This document shows, one piece after another, positions 24,727-34,144 of a DNA stretch of 44,664 nt (positions within the stretch are counted from its first letter, which is position 1; the number at the start of each line of letters is the position of its first letter). A program made the translations under genes and the position numbers. Origin of the DNA: Saprospiraceae bacterium (GTDB taxonomy: Bacteria; Bacteroidota; Bacteroidia; Chitinophagales; Saprospiraceae); NCBI GenBank assembly GCA_017985675.1, contig JAGNXB010000009.1:1-44664 (forward strand). The letters run 5' to 3'. Below the pieces are notes generated by a model that worked only from the letters and a program-made list of their open reading frames with translations, was not told the DNA's origin and did not search any database.

Positions 24727-25767
24727 ATGCGCATCTTCCTCCTGATCCCAGTAATTTTCCTTTGGCAATGTACCGCGGCCAACAGCCAATCCCGGCCAGA
24801 CTCCATGCTCCTGGAGGCCGAGACGATGGTATATTTTGACTTTGGAAAGGATACGTTTTTATCCGGGGGTATGGATAGCCTGGAGGGCTTGTTACTTCTC
24901 ACGAAGGGACGTACCAATCAATACATAGACATCTTGGCCCATACGGATTCAATAGGTTCCCTTTCTGCTAATGAAGACCTTGCTCTCCGAAGGGCAGACA
25001 ATGTGCGCACGGCGCTACTGGGACTTGGTTGGCCTGCAGAGCGATTGCGCTACAGCGGAGCCGGCAAAGTGCTTCCCCTAGCCTCCAATGCCACCGAAGC
25101 CGGACGTAAAGCCAACCGAAGGGCTGAGGTACGCCTCTATAAAAAAAGACCCATGGCCTTGTTGAAAGGTCAGATCGTGGATGACAGCACAAATACACCC
25201 ATTCAGGCGCTGGTGATTGTTGAAGGACAAGGCTGGCGGGACTCCACCGAGACGGATACGACGGGCAGGTATAGTTTTTTGTTACCCTTATTTGCAAAAG
25301 TGCGGGTAAGTGCGCTGGCAGCCGGCTATTTTCTGGAATCAAAAATGACAGAAGTCAAACCCGGGAAAAATGAATTTACCCTTCCACTTAAAATCGCAAA
25401 ACCCGGAGAGAAAGCAGATATTGATCAATTATTTTTTCTCGGCAATCAGGCCATACTAACCAAAGCATCCGAACCCATTTTGCCCAATTTGTTTCACTTT
25501 ATGACACTTAATCCCAAACTGTCTATTGAAATTGCCGGACATGTCAATGTGCCCAATGTGCCTCCGGTGGATCAGTCAACCTTGGAATTCCAATTATCGG
25601 TCGACCGGGCCAAAATGGTTTATGATTATCTAATCAAAAGAGGCATCTCAAAAAAGCGTATGCGCTTTAAAGGGTATGGCAATTCCGAAATGCGTTATCC
25701 TTTTGCAATCACAAACCCACACCAGGCACTGAATCGGCGGGTGGAGATTCGAATTGTGGCAGATTGA
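24727..25767 (+). CDS. Lipoprotein with two OmpA-like domains flanking a carboxypeptidase-regulatory-like domain
   Basis: 346 residues. A signal with LWQC (Cys15) suggests a lipoprotein. The first OmpA-like peptidoglycan-binding domain is at about 32-137 (VYFDFGKDTFLSGGMDSLEG, DILAHTDSIGS, LRYSGAGKV, NRRAEVRLY). A beta-sandwich like the carboxypeptidase regulatory domain follows at about 143-220 (LKGQIVDDSTNTPIQALVIV). A second OmpA-like domain is at about 230-345 (LFFLGNQAILTKASEPIL, IEIAGHVN, RMRFKGYGNSEM, LNRRVEIRI). OmpA domains hold the outer membrane to the cell wall. Two such domains around a central linker domain is unusual. It is transcribed alone. Confidence 0.88.
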   Translation: MRIFLLIPVIFLWQCTAANSQSRPDSMLLEAETMVYFDFGKDTFLSGGMDSLEGLLLLTKGRTNQYIDILAHTDSIGSLSANEDLALRRADNVRTALLGLGWPAERLRYSGAGKVLPLASNATEAGRKANRRAEVRLYKKRPMALLKGQIVDDSTNTPIQALVIVEGQGWRDSTETDTTGRYSFLLPLFAKVRVSALAAGYFLESKMTEVKPGKNEFTLPLKIAKPGEKADIDQLFFLGNQAILTKASEPILPNLFHFMTLNPKLSIEIAGHVNVPNVPPVDQSTLEFQLSVDRAKMVYDYLIKRGISKKRMRFKGYGNSEMRYPFAITNPHQALNRRVEIRIVAD

Positions 25768-25898
25768 ATCCCAGTCACCTTTTTCTCAGGCAAACAATAT
25801 CTATCAATTATTAAAGAAACATGCGCCATTACGTACATAATGCGTTTAAATAAGGCTGACTCACTACCGTTGTCTCACGCCTAATGATATCTCAATTA

Positions 25899-27596
25899 TT
25901 ACTCTTTAATCAGCGTCTCATAACCGAGAATTATCCCATCGCTACACCGGAATACCAGATGATTTAATCCGCTTCCATTCGCTGACAAATCTACTGTCAA
26001 CTTTTCACTGGTTGGAGTGATCCTTTGCATGGCACGCCCCAATCCATCATAAATGTCTATGGTTGCACATTGAATAGGTATTCCTGCAATAGTAAGCGTA
26101 CTGGCAAATGGATTGGGATAGACTTGCACCAGAGACGCCTCCTCCTGGTCTAAATCACTGATAAGTGGTGTGAAGGTTATAGGCAAACAAACGCGGTCAT
26201 TATCATTATTCGCATCCAGACGTTGATTGGGAATGGACAATTCAAAACAAAGTTCGTCCCAATACAAAAATAGATAACAATTATTGTAATAAATAGAATA
26301 AGTTGTATCGAATAGTTGAGAAATGATGGTGGTCTCTCCTGGTGCAATTCCTAAATTATTAATTTTTAAAAAATTCAATCTTTGATTACCCTTATAAATT
26401 TCATCGTTAAGGCATAAGTCATTGGGTAAGTCCCAATTAATAACAATTTCTTCAAGTGTATCCTGCCCTAAATTTGTAACATGAAGTTCAACTCCTTTAA
26501 GAGTCATTTGAAAATGCCATTGATCTAATCTGATTAAATCAATTTTTTCGGCCTGTAACCATGTCAGGGAAACATCCTCCATTGGAGGTTCAAAAGTGCC
26601 ATCAAATTGCAGTGGCATCCGGAAAGCATTAAATGTTTCATTACCAATAGCCCAATGATGTGTTTCACCGGGCAGGACTCGTTTAATTGTTGCATCTGAA
26701 GTTGGTTCCTGTAATACGCCAATATAATTCAGTGCCGAATCAAAACGATGAACGTCCTTCAATCCATTTAAATACCATGTCTGTTCATCAAAAAAACCCG
26801 CTGTCAGTCTTCCCAGATTATGTTGTTTCTCCACGATCACATTGAATTGATCATCCAGCAAAATCAACCTGCTATACCCAGCCAATAAAATGTTGTTTTC
26901 CTTTGTGGTGTAAATAAAATTCACATCCGACACATCCTTGTGTAGTGAATCTATTGTAATCCCGGTCTGTGGATCAATACGGACAACCCCTTCCTTCCTG
27001 AGTGCCGCAAGGATTTGCCCGTTCGCATAAGGAGCAAGTCCGGAAATGCTGGTATTAATCCCAAGGGAAACAGGATCAGTATCAAAATTATCTAAACGGA
27101 ACAACTCTCCGTCAATTAAATAAACTAGTGGAAAAAGTTGATTAGCGTAAATGGACGTTAGTTCACCAAAAAATGACAAAAAGGTATTGGGCAAAATCCT
27201 ATTGTCAAGAAATTTACCCTCACTGTCAAGCAGAATTAACATAGGATAATAAGCGAAATCAACGAATACATTTGCAGCAAGAAGGATGTTTTGATCGGCA
27301 GTTAAAATTTTTAAAAAATACAACTCATAAGCATCGTACCCCCAATAAGTAAAGTCAATATTCAATGTCTTCTCCCAAAGGATTTGACCATCCTTATCCC
27401 ACTTTTGAATAACTGGAAGTCCCTTTTTTTTCGGATTGATACCATTGGTCACCCACAGGTAGCCATCCTCAACGGCTACGGCAGCGGTGACGTTTGTCTT
27501 CGCATTGGGCTGAAGGGCATAATCCGACGACTGAGCCCGTAATAAGGTAGATGCCGGGCCTGCCAACATCAAAAGGAGAAGTAGCGCTTTATTCAT
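25899..27596 (-). CDS. Secreted protein with T9SS type A sorting domain
   Basis: 565 residues from ATG 27596, which starts the signal peptide MNKALLLLLMLAGPASTLLRAQ; an upstream ATG at 27626 would add ten unrelated residues. The body has propeller-like repeats with short aromatic strands (AVEDGYLWVTNGINPKKKGL, IQKWDKDGQILWEKTL, AGYSRLILLDDQFNVIVEK) over about 30-330. An Ig-like segment lies at about 365-460 (LHVTNLGQDTLEEIVINWDL). The C-terminal ~80 residues are a T9SS sorting domain (VQVYPNPFASTLTIAGI, IDIYDGLGRAMQRI). It is exported and likely surface-attached; ligand unknown. It is divergent from the lipase gene. Confidence 0.8.
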   Translation of the reverse strand: MNKALLLLLMLAGPASTLLRAQSSDYALQPNAKTNVTAAVAVEDGYLWVTNGINPKKKGLPVIQKWDKDGQILWEKTLNIDFTYWGYDAYELYFLKILTADQNILLAANVFVDFAYYPMLILLDSEGKFLDNRILPNTFLSFFGELTSIYANQLFPLVYLIDGELFRLDNFDTDPVSLGINTSISGLAPYANGQILAALRKEGVVRIDPQTGITIDSLHKDVSDVNFIYTTKENNILLAGYSRLILLDDQFNVIVEKQHNLGRLTAGFFDEQTWYLNGLKDVHRFDSALNYIGVLQEPTSDATIKRVLPGETHHWAIGNETFNAFRMPLQFDGTFEPPMEDVSLTWLQAEKIDLIRLDQWHFQMTLKGVELHVTNLGQDTLEEIVINWDLPNDLCLNDEIYKGNQRLNFLKINNLGIAPGETTIISQLFDTTYSIYYNNCYLFLYWDELCFELSIPNQRLDANNDNDRVCLPITFTPLISDLDQEEASLVQVYPNPFASTLTIAGIPIQCATIDIYDGLGRAMQRITPTSEKLTVDLSANGSGLNHLVFRCSDGIILGYETLIKE

Positions 27597-27636
27597 GGGA
27601 AGGATATGTGGTTCAAAGATAAGCATTTAGATCTGT

Positions 27637-27652
27637 TAATGCAAATGCATTA
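27637..27652. repeat. 16-bp palindrome in the divergent promoter region
   Basis: TAATGCA-AA-TGCATTA is a perfect inverted repeat 41 bp upstream of the start of the 25899-27596 gene. It also holds ATGCATTAGG, the core of the mobile-element ends, so it may be an operator or a leftover element end. Confidence 0.35.
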
Positions 27653-27842
27653 GGCCATCTGCCCCAATTCGGAACGGTATCATTTACCGAATAAGCGTTG
27701 TCATAGCCGTTATCTTAAGGGATGAAGGAATACGCCCGCAATTTTTCATTGCTATCTTCCAAAGTCAAATGCCGGAACGCCTGAGTTGGACTATTCAATA
27801 TCTTCCTATTGCCCTGTTGATGGTACGCCAATTATTTTTCAC

Positions 27843-27850
27843 TACCTTTC
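27843..27850 (+). promoter_or_regulatory. Candidate -7 box upstream of the lipase gene
   Basis: TACCTTTC followed by G, one change from TAnnTTTG, 24 nt before the ATG at 27875. No -33 TTG at the expected spacing. Confidence 0.3.
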
Positions 27851-27874
27851 GTATCTTAAAACAATGCCTTGGTT

Positions 27875-29452
27875 ATGAAAAAATGGTCCATCGTCACCTG
27901 CACACTCACTCTGGCTTTAATCGCAGGCTTACCCTGTTTACCACAAGCTTCCAATACTTGCGATGACACCGCCGTGCCCATTGTTTTTGTACACGGCTTG
28001 CTCGCCAGCGGGGATACCTGGACGACGCAGATCCAGCGTTTTGCGAGTAATGGTCACTGCCAGGATCGTTATTTTGTTTTTGACTGGAACACACTCAGCA
28101 CATCCGGTGCGGATGCACTGCTCGACAAGTTTATCGATTCCGTACGCAATGTTACAGGCGTTACACAGGTGCATCTGGTCGGACATTCTGCCGGTGGGGG
28201 CAGGGGGTATTCCTATTTATCCGACCCCAATCGGGCCGCCAAAATTTTATCCTATGCACATATAGCAAGTGCTACCCAAAGTGGTCCTGCCGGACCTGGT
28301 GGCTCCGTCCCTACACTCAACATTTATTCCACGGTCGATGAAATTGTAGCAGGTGCAGATATTGCGGGGGCACAGAATATACAATTCACAACGTTCGACC
28401 ATTACCAGGTAGCTACCTCCAAAGAAACATTTTCAGCCTTGTATTCTTTTTTCTACGGCACATCGCCCAACACAACAACTATTGCACCCACAGATGTCAT
28501 TACGATTGGTGGTAAATGCCTCACCTTAGGTGAAAATACGCCGACGAATGGCGCCATCATCGAAGTATTTCAAGCTGATTCAACCGGAAAACCGGCAGAT
28601 CTCCCCGTGGCCACCTTCAACGTTTCTGCTTCGGGATTTTGGGGGCCATTGGAAGTAGAATCCGACAAATACCATCTTTTTAAAATTTCATCCAATTCCC
28701 CTTCGTTCAGGAAGGTGATTTATTATTACGAGCCTTTTGTCCGCGATAACCCTACGGTATATCTCAGAACGTTTCCACCAGCCTTTTCCCTGGCAGGTCT
28801 GCTCCTATCCAGCATTCCGAATAATGATAATCAAAGTGTTGTGAGCATTTTTACGAGCACACAGGCGGTAATCCACGGTCGGGACAACCTTACCTTAGAT
28901 GGCCTGGATCTGGCCACTGCCGACCTGGCGAGTGCATCTGCATCCATGATCGCCCTCTTTTGTTATGACGATGGGAACGACGGATTAGGAAATGGCGAAT
29001 CTATGTCCAACTTTGCCGCTTTCCCCTTTTTGAAAGGAGCAGATATCCCTCTTACCCCAAGCCCTGAAAAAACCATTCATCTTCTTTTTAATGGCAGCAG
29101 TATTCCGGTTCGCAACTGGCGCAGCAAATCCGATGGCGTTGTTATCGCGGTGTTTAATGAACCGGACCAGGCCGTTTCCGCAGAGACGCTTTCGCCGGAA
29201 TCGTTAGGTTCTATAAACGTTTATCCTAACCCTGCTTATGATCAAATTTGGGTTGAAGGAAGCCACACTTTTTATCCTGGTGATAAACTGTCCATCATTG
29301 GCCCGGGTGGCCAAATCCTGCAGATCGACCCTGAACAAATCATTGGCAACCGTTTTTCTGTCGGAGTGTCCGATCTGCCGATTGGAACTTACGCGCTTTT
29401 ATGGGAATCAAAAACCGGGCGTGCACAGGCTAAATTTCAAGTCATTCGATAA
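27875..29452 (+). CDS. Secreted lipase/esterase with T9SS sorting domain
   Basis: 525 residues from ATG 27875. After a signal peptide comes an alpha/beta-hydrolase domain (about 30-200): oxyanion loop FVHGLLASGDTW, nucleophile elbow GHSAGG with Ser105, a likely acid Asp155 (YSTVDEIV) and His176 (FDHYQV). A second domain (about 205-420) contains GFWGPLEVESDKYHLFKI and YYYEPFVRDNPTVYLR, a pattern I associate with the C-terminal domain of the Archaeoglobus AF1763-type lipases. The end is a T9SS type A sorting domain (INVYPNPAYDQIWVEG). It probably hydrolyses long-chain esters outside the cell. The substrate is inferred, not shown. Confidence 0.85.
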   Translation: MKKWSIVTCTLTLALIAGLPCLPQASNTCDDTAVPIVFVHGLLASGDTWTTQIQRFASNGHCQDRYFVFDWNTLSTSGADALLDKFIDSVRNVTGVTQVHLVGHSAGGGRGYSYLSDPNRAAKILSYAHIASATQSGPAGPGGSVPTLNIYSTVDEIVAGADIAGAQNIQFTTFDHYQVATSKETFSALYSFFYGTSPNTTTIAPTDVITIGGKCLTLGENTPTNGAIIEVFQADSTGKPADLPVATFNVSASGFWGPLEVESDKYHLFKISSNSPSFRKVIYYYEPFVRDNPTVYLRTFPPAFSLAGLLLSSIPNNDNQSVVSIFTSTQAVIHGRDNLTLDGLDLATADLASASASMIALFCYDDGNDGLGNGESMSNFAAFPFLKGADIPLTPSPEKTIHLLFNGSSIPVRNWRSKSDGVVIAVFNEPDQAVSAETLSPESLGSINVYPNPAYDQIWVEGSHTFYPGDKLSIIGPGGQILQIDPEQIIGNRFSVGVSDLPIGTYALLWESKTGRAQAKFQVIR

Positions 29453-29582
29453 ATAGCGCGCTCATCCGGATTGGATGGTCTTGTGGTCATAATTGTAGTT
29501 GCGCTTTACATCGTTTGGCTGTTGGTTGCAGGCCAGCATGTATTCCAAACGGGAAGGTCGCTCCAACTGCTATCCAAGGTTT

Positions 29583-30026
29583 CTACTCCGGCACCCGACA
29601 GGCATGACGGCTGACCAACAGAAGTTCTCCAGTTTCTTCCCGGACATACACTTCAGTATAGTCCAGCAGAAGTATCATGGACTGATCTTCGAGAGCAACT
29701 TCGAAACGGGCACGACCGTTGACGATGTAGGCGGTCCCGTATGCACGCACTGCGGCATCCAGTACCTCCACCCGTTGATAACGGATCCGGCCGGAACCTA
29801 TATTGGATAGCATCTCCGCCCGGGTTTCATGCCAGCCATTGGAATGGACATACACCACATCCAGGGCGAGCAATTGGGATAGTCTGGCTGTATCACGTAA
29901 GACCATCCATTCAAATTTTTCCTGGTGTAGTTGGCGTATCCGTTCCGGTGTGGAATCGGATTGCCCCCATAATCCCAGAGGGAAAACAAGCAAAATAGGA
30001 AAAATAGCCTTATGAAGAATAATCAT
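29583..30026 (-). CDS. Exported NTF2-like (SnoaL/DUF4440-type) protein
   Basis: 147 residues. Signal peptide MIILHKAIFPILLVFPLGLWGQ. The mature part is a single cone-shaped NTF2-like domain: a helix with FEWMVLRDTARLSQLLALDVVYVHSNG, then ETRAEMLSNIGSGRIRYQRV and beta strands GTAYIVNGRARFEVAL and LLDYTEVYVREETGELLLVSRH. It belongs to the broad SnoaL-like/DUF4440 group, whose members bind small hydrophobic molecules or act as isomerases. Specific function is unknown. It converges with the lipase gene. Confidence 0.78.
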   Translation of the reverse strand: MIILHKAIFPILLVFPLGLWGQSDSTPERIRQLHQEKFEWMVLRDTARLSQLLALDVVYVHSNGWHETRAEMLSNIGSGRIRYQRVEVLDAAVRAYGTAYIVNGRARFEVALEDQSMILLLDYTEVYVREETGELLLVSRHACRVPE

Positions 30027-30093
30027 TGGATTAGTTACAAAAAAGAATAAACCTAAGTAAACTTTTCATAATTCCAAATGAAGGCAAAGTCAA

Positions 30094-30663
30094 TTAAAAA
30101 AGGCTGAAGCCCCAATCTGAAAAACTAGCAAAAGACATAAGTAGACCAATTAAGAAGATTACCGCTACAAGCATGCCAAGTATTAAGCCAATTACATTTG
30201 TAAAATGTAGGCCTTTCCTTTTTTTGCTTATAATAGCAAGCACTATCCCGAGCACTGCCATCGGAAAGGATAGGACAACAGCAAGAAAAGGTGTAGTAAT
30301 AATCAAAGCTATTATGCCACTAGTGACGGCCACTATACCGAAGATCAGTGATAGGACGCCAGCGATATCGCCTTTGGATTTTCTGTTTTTTAGCGATGAC
30401 CTAAGCCCGGTCCAAAATGGTTGTTCAGGCTTTTTTACTGTGGAACCAAATAAATGTTGAATAGTCCCAGGCCTCCATTCCTCACCGAAAAGGAATCCTG
30501 AAGATGCCAATCCTAAATGTCCCATCGAAGAAAATACACGACCTTTAGAATCCTCGGGCAAGGGATCAGTTGGCTCGGAAGATGGTATATGATTTAAACA
30601 ACAATAGCCCTGGCCGGAAATAAGCATCAGCGCGATTACAATGAAGATCAGGTTCGCTTTCAT
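30094..30663 (-). CDS. DUF4190-like membrane protein
   Basis: 189 residues. An N-terminal signal-like helix (MKANLIFIVIALMLISGQGY) ends next to CC, so it could be lipidated. A soluble stretch of about 75 residues follows, then KSKGDIAGVLSLIFGIVAVT and two more hydrophobic helices (PFLAVVLSFPMAVLGIVLAI, FTNVIGLILGMLVAVIFLIG), the three-helix pattern of DUF4190-type proteins. Function unknown. Same strand as its neighbours, but separated by a 278-bp gap (30664-30941) in which I see nothing else. Confidence 0.65.
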   Translation of the reverse strand: MKANLIFIVIALMLISGQGYCCLNHIPSSEPTDPLPEDSKGRVFSSMGHLGLASSGFLFGEEWRPGTIQHLFGSTVKKPEQPFWTGLRSSLKNRKSKGDIAGVLSLIFGIVAVTSGIIALIITTPFLAVVLSFPMAVLGIVLAIISKKRKGLHFTNVIGLILGMLVAVIFLIGLLMSFASFSDWGFSLF

Positions 30664-30941
30664 ACCGGAACTTTATGTGATCATTAAAGAGGTCCCTTTG
30701 CCTTTCTCAGGGCTGCAAAAGATCATGATCTTGCCCCAGAGAATATTGTGAACCATTGCCAAAGATAAAAAAACAAAAACGATATGAGCGGCATTATCAC
30801 TTTAATTAGCCCCTGATTGAATGCCCGGCCCAAGGGCTTTTGATGACAGAGGCTGCGAGAAGATATGAGGGCTATCCTATCCGCCAATTTGATGTTCAAA
30901 AAACTGACCTGAGCCATCAACAGATACCGGATTCCTTCCCG

Positions 30942-31397
30942 CTACTTCTTTTTCAAAAAATACTTACCAGCCTGGTCACCGGAAATTCTATTTCCCTCCT
31001 GGTCCAATGGGTAAAGTATGTTGTCACCGATCTGGAATCGATTAGGCGGATCAACTTCAAGAAGGGTAAGAATAGCTCCATGTGTCTGCACACTATACAA
31101 TCCTTTCTGATTTTTGGGTTTGGCGGCTGATCTGCCAACCGGAATCGATTGGATCGTAAATTCGCTTTCGTAATCCAATTTAATGGTCGTCTCCATTCCC
31201 TCACAATCCGCACAATGGAGCATGCCCGTGTAAGTACCCAGGTAATCTCCGGTTGGCGACAATTTGGGTTGTTGCCCTTCCGGAAAAACAACATCGAGCT
31301 GAGGGGCCACCTGTGGTTCGGTATTGGGTTTATTGGCACATTGCCAAAAGGAACCAACCATAATGAGCAGAAATGGTAGGAAATAAACATGTTTCAT
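30942..31397 (-). CDS. NlpE-like copper-resistance/envelope-stress lipoprotein
   Basis: 151 residues. The signal ends SFWQC, giving lipidated Cys20. The mature domain has DYLGTYTGMLHCADCEGMET, the NlpE N-terminal hallmark with the Cys62-Cys65 pair, then IKLDYESEFTIQSI and a beta-barrel pattern ending KYFLKKK. In enteric bacteria NlpE senses copper and lipoprotein-trafficking stress and signals to Cpx. Bacteroidota usually lack Cpx, so the role here is open; it may bind metal through CxxC. It lacks the second NlpE domain. It appears to be monocistronic. Confidence 0.82.
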   Translation of the reverse strand: MKHVYFLPFLLIMVGSFWQCANKPNTEPQVAPQLDVVFPEGQQPKLSPTGDYLGTYTGMLHCADCEGMETTIKLDYESEFTIQSIPVGRSAAKPKNQKGLYSVQTHGAILTLLEVDPPNRFQIGDNILYPLDQEGNRISGDQAGKYFLKKK

Positions 31398-31531
31398 AAC
31401 AGCAATTTCGATGGTGTTTTTGAATAAATTGGAGTTATAAAAATGGACAAGGACAATGCCAATCGAAGATTTTCGAAAGACTTATGCAAAATAAAACCTT
31501 CAAATAATGCAAGGCATTGAAAACAGCATGC

Positions 31532-32908
31532 TCAAATCACATATCGCAACGCTTCAATTTCGGCTATCGTCTTGGGGATAGGATCCCCCAAAATAACCCG
31601 GCCATCTTCCGTAATGAGCACATTATCCTCGATGCGAATCCCACCAAAATCGCGATAACTTTTTAATTGATTATAATTAATAAATGAGGCGTGTTTATTG
31701 GACGTCTGCCATTGATCCATTAATTCTGGAATAAAATAAATACCCGGTTCTACAGTTAGCACAAACCCGGGTTGTAACGCACGTGCCAGTCGAAGGTAGG
31801 CCAATCCAAACTGATCACTTCTCGCCACCCCATCGCCATAACCTACATAATTTTCGCCCAGATCCTCCATGTCGTGCACATCCAAACCAATCATATGGCC
31901 CAATCCATGCGGGAAAAACAAAGCATGTGCACCCGCAGCGACCGCTTCATCCACATCGCCTTTCATTAGTCCAATTGCCTTCAGCCCATCGACAATCGTT
32001 CTCGCAGCGGAGAGGTGCACTTCCTTATAGGTTATGCCAGGTGCACATTGGGCAATCGCCCCGGTTTCTGCTTTCAACACCAATTCATAGATCTCCCGCT
32101 GCTGTTGAGTAAAATGCCGGTCCACCGGAAAGGTTCTGGTGATATCTCCGGCATAATGCATCGGCGACTCGGCGCCAAAATCACCGAGTACTAACTGGCC
32201 GGATTGCAACTCATTGCCATGATAATGGTTATGCAAAATTTGCCCATCTGTGGTCAGGATAATACCATACGCCGGGACGACCTGCTCCATTTCACACATT
32301 CCGGTGACGATGCCCGAAAGATCGGATTCCAGCATGCCTTCTTCGGCATCGCGCATTACCGCAACGTGCATCCGGCCCGACAGGTTGACCGCCCAAATCA
32401 TTTGTTCGATTTCCTCAGCGGATTTTATGGAACGCTGTGCCACCACGGCCTGGATCAATGGTACGGATGCCTCTTTTGCTAAACCATCCACGCTTTTGCC
32501 CAGCCAACCCGCCAGCCGAAGCAGATTATCTCCACGGTAAGGAGGTAAAAAATGGACGTTTCCTTTGCGGACAGCGGCCTCCAGTTGATCCGGTTCCAAT
32601 ACGTTTTCTATGCCGGCTCCGGCAGCCTGCGACTTTAACGAAGCATGCGGGCCTACCCAAATGATATCTTCCATGGTCAGCTCATGGCCAAAGAGGGTTG
32701 TTTCTCCTGTACCTGCATCAATAAGTAAAACCAGACCCGGCATGTCCAATCCGCAATAATACAGGAAGGTGCTATCCTGCCGAAAGGCATAGGGATTGGC
32801 CTTGTAGTTCATGGGAGCGTCTATATTGCCCGGAAGGAGGATAAGTCCGTCACCCATCTGACGTGCGAGGTTCTGGCGGCGTTTCTGGTAAGTTGCTGCT
32901 GAAAACAT
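31532..32908 (-). CDS. Xaa-Pro aminopeptidase (M24B, aminopeptidase P family)
   Basis: Removes the N-terminal residue from peptides whose second residue is proline. 458 residues, cytoplasmic. The N-terminal AMP_N domain covers about 1-135 (YQKRRQNLARQMGDGLILLP, FRQDSTFLYYCGLD). The pita-bread catalytic domain covers about 170-445. The five ligands of the dinuclear metal site are present: Asp243 and Asp255 (LGDFGAES, AGDITRTFPV), His338 (HGLGHMIGLDVHD), Glu387 (TVEPGIYF) and Glu427 (GGIRIEDNVL). It is transcribed with the same polarity as meaB, 111 bp downstream of meaB's stop; co-transcription is uncertain. Confidence 0.95.
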   Translation of the reverse strand: MFSAATYQKRRQNLARQMGDGLILLPGNIDAPMNYKANPYAFRQDSTFLYYCGLDMPGLVLLIDAGTGETTLFGHELTMEDIIWVGPHASLKSQAAGAGIENVLEPDQLEAAVRKGNVHFLPPYRGDNLLRLAGWLGKSVDGLAKEASVPLIQAVVAQRSIKSAEEIEQMIWAVNLSGRMHVAVMRDAEEGMLESDLSGIVTGMCEMEQVVPAYGIILTTDGQILHNHYHGNELQSGQLVLGDFGAESPMHYAGDITRTFPVDRHFTQQQREIYELVLKAETGAIAQCAPGITYKEVHLSAARTIVDGLKAIGLMKGDVDEAVAAGAHALFFPHGLGHMIGLDVHDMEDLGENYVGYGDGVARSDQFGLAYLRLARALQPGFVLTVEPGIYFIPELMDQWQTSNKHASFINYNQLKSYRDFGGIRIEDNVLITEDGRVILGDPIPKTIAEIEALRYVI

Positions 32909-33019
32909 AGTTTATCGTTGAGTGGGTAAGATACGGTTTAACCCAAAACGTAGATTAAAAAAGCATTTTTTGGATAGGTTACCGTGCGAAGTCCCTGGAA
33001 TTTAATGCCATTGGCAGGC

Positions 33020-34066
33020 TTACTGGTGATCCTTCCCGGTAATCCGGGACATCAGTGCATCAGCCGCTAAAAACGGAGACGTTTTTCCATCCAAAACCTC
33101 CCGTTCCAACGTTTCATAATCCGATTTATAACGGGTGAATACCCAGGATGCCAGTTGATCCATCAGACTCTCCCGCAGCCAATAGGCCGCTTGTTCGCTC
33201 CGGCGTTGGGTGAGATAACCGGAAGCTATTATCGCTGCCAAATACTTATCTATATCCTGCCTGACCTCGGCCAATCCTGTTTTTTCAATCGAAGAAATAA
33301 GGCGCACCGGCACGGGTTGACCCGATCGCCGGGAAGGGTAAAGATGGATGGCCTGTTCATAATGCTGTCGCGCTTCTTCGGCCAATATCTTTTGATCGCC
33401 ATCCGCCTTATTGACAAGAATCATATCCGCCATCTCCACAATACCCCGTTTAATACCCTGCAATTCGTCTCCGGCACCGGGTATCAACAGCAGCAAAAAC
33501 AAGTCGGTCATAGCCTGGACTGCGGTTTCACTTTGCCCTACACCTACGGTTTCAATCAGGATATAGTCATACCCCGCTGCTTCACACAAGAGGATCGTCT
33601 CCCGGGTTTTTCGGGCTACGCCGCCCAATGTGGTACCTGCCGATGAAGGCCGGATAAATGCCAGAGGATCCCTGGCTAAAACCTCCATTCGGGTTTTATC
33701 GCCCAGGATGCTGCCTTTGTTCAGACCACTTGAAGGATCGATAGCCAACACTGCAATGTGTTTTCCTGCAGCGGTTAACTGTTGGCCATAAGCTTCAATA
33801 AACGTACTTTTTCCGGCGCCCGGGGCCCCACTGATGCCGATGCGAATAGCGGTTCCGGTATAAGGCAAACAAAGCGTAATGAGTGCCGCGGCCGCCGCAT
33901 GGTCATCCGGATGTTGGCTCTCCACCAGCGTAATAGCCCGGGCCAGTGCAACCCGGTCCTTTTTGCGCAGTCCATCAAATAATTCGTTCGCTGTTAAGGC
34001 GCGTTTTGATTTCATTTCCATAAATGTACCATCCCCGGACAAACCGGAATACAAATCAAGTGACAT
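33020..34066 (-). CDS. meaB: Methylmalonyl-CoA mutase chaperone GTPase MeaB
   Basis: G3E-family GTPase that loads and protects the adenosylcobalamin cofactor of methylmalonyl-CoA mutase. 348 residues. The P-loop GAPGAGKST is at about 80-88. Further motifs are DPSSGLNKGSILGDKTRM, ETVGVGQSE (switch region), PGAGDELQGIKRG and the base-specificity motif NKADGD. The N-terminal start is unsure: ATGs at 34021 and 34015 would remove 15 or 17 residues that are poorly conserved in the family. The mutase small-subunit gene lies upstream on the same strand, 316 bp away, which supports the function. No large-subunit gene is in the window. Confidence 0.93.
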   Translation of the reverse strand: MSLDLYSGLSGDGTFMEMKSKRALTANELFDGLRKKDRVALARAITLVESQHPDDHAAAAALITLCLPYTGTAIRIGISGAPGAGKSTFIEAYGQQLTAAGKHIAVLAIDPSSGLNKGSILGDKTRMEVLARDPLAFIRPSSAGTTLGGVARKTRETILLCEAAGYDYILIETVGVGQSETAVQAMTDLFLLLLIPGAGDELQGIKRGIVEMADMILVNKADGDQKILAEEARQHYEQAIHLYPSRRSGQPVPVRLISSIEKTGLAEVRQDIDKYLAAIIASGYLTQRRSEQAAYWLRESLMDQLASWVFTRYKSDYETLEREVLDGKTSPFLAADALMSRITGKDHQ

Positions 34067-34144
34067 TCTTCCTCATTACAATTAAAATGGCCTTCCTGCC
34101 TGGGTCATCCGAATGGTTAAAGTTTTTAGCATTTAGACAATTAT

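Noticed and set aside
29499..29810. Plus-strand 103-residue frame after the lipase
   Set aside because: It overlaps the NTF2-like gene in the opposite strand and has no signal or family pattern.
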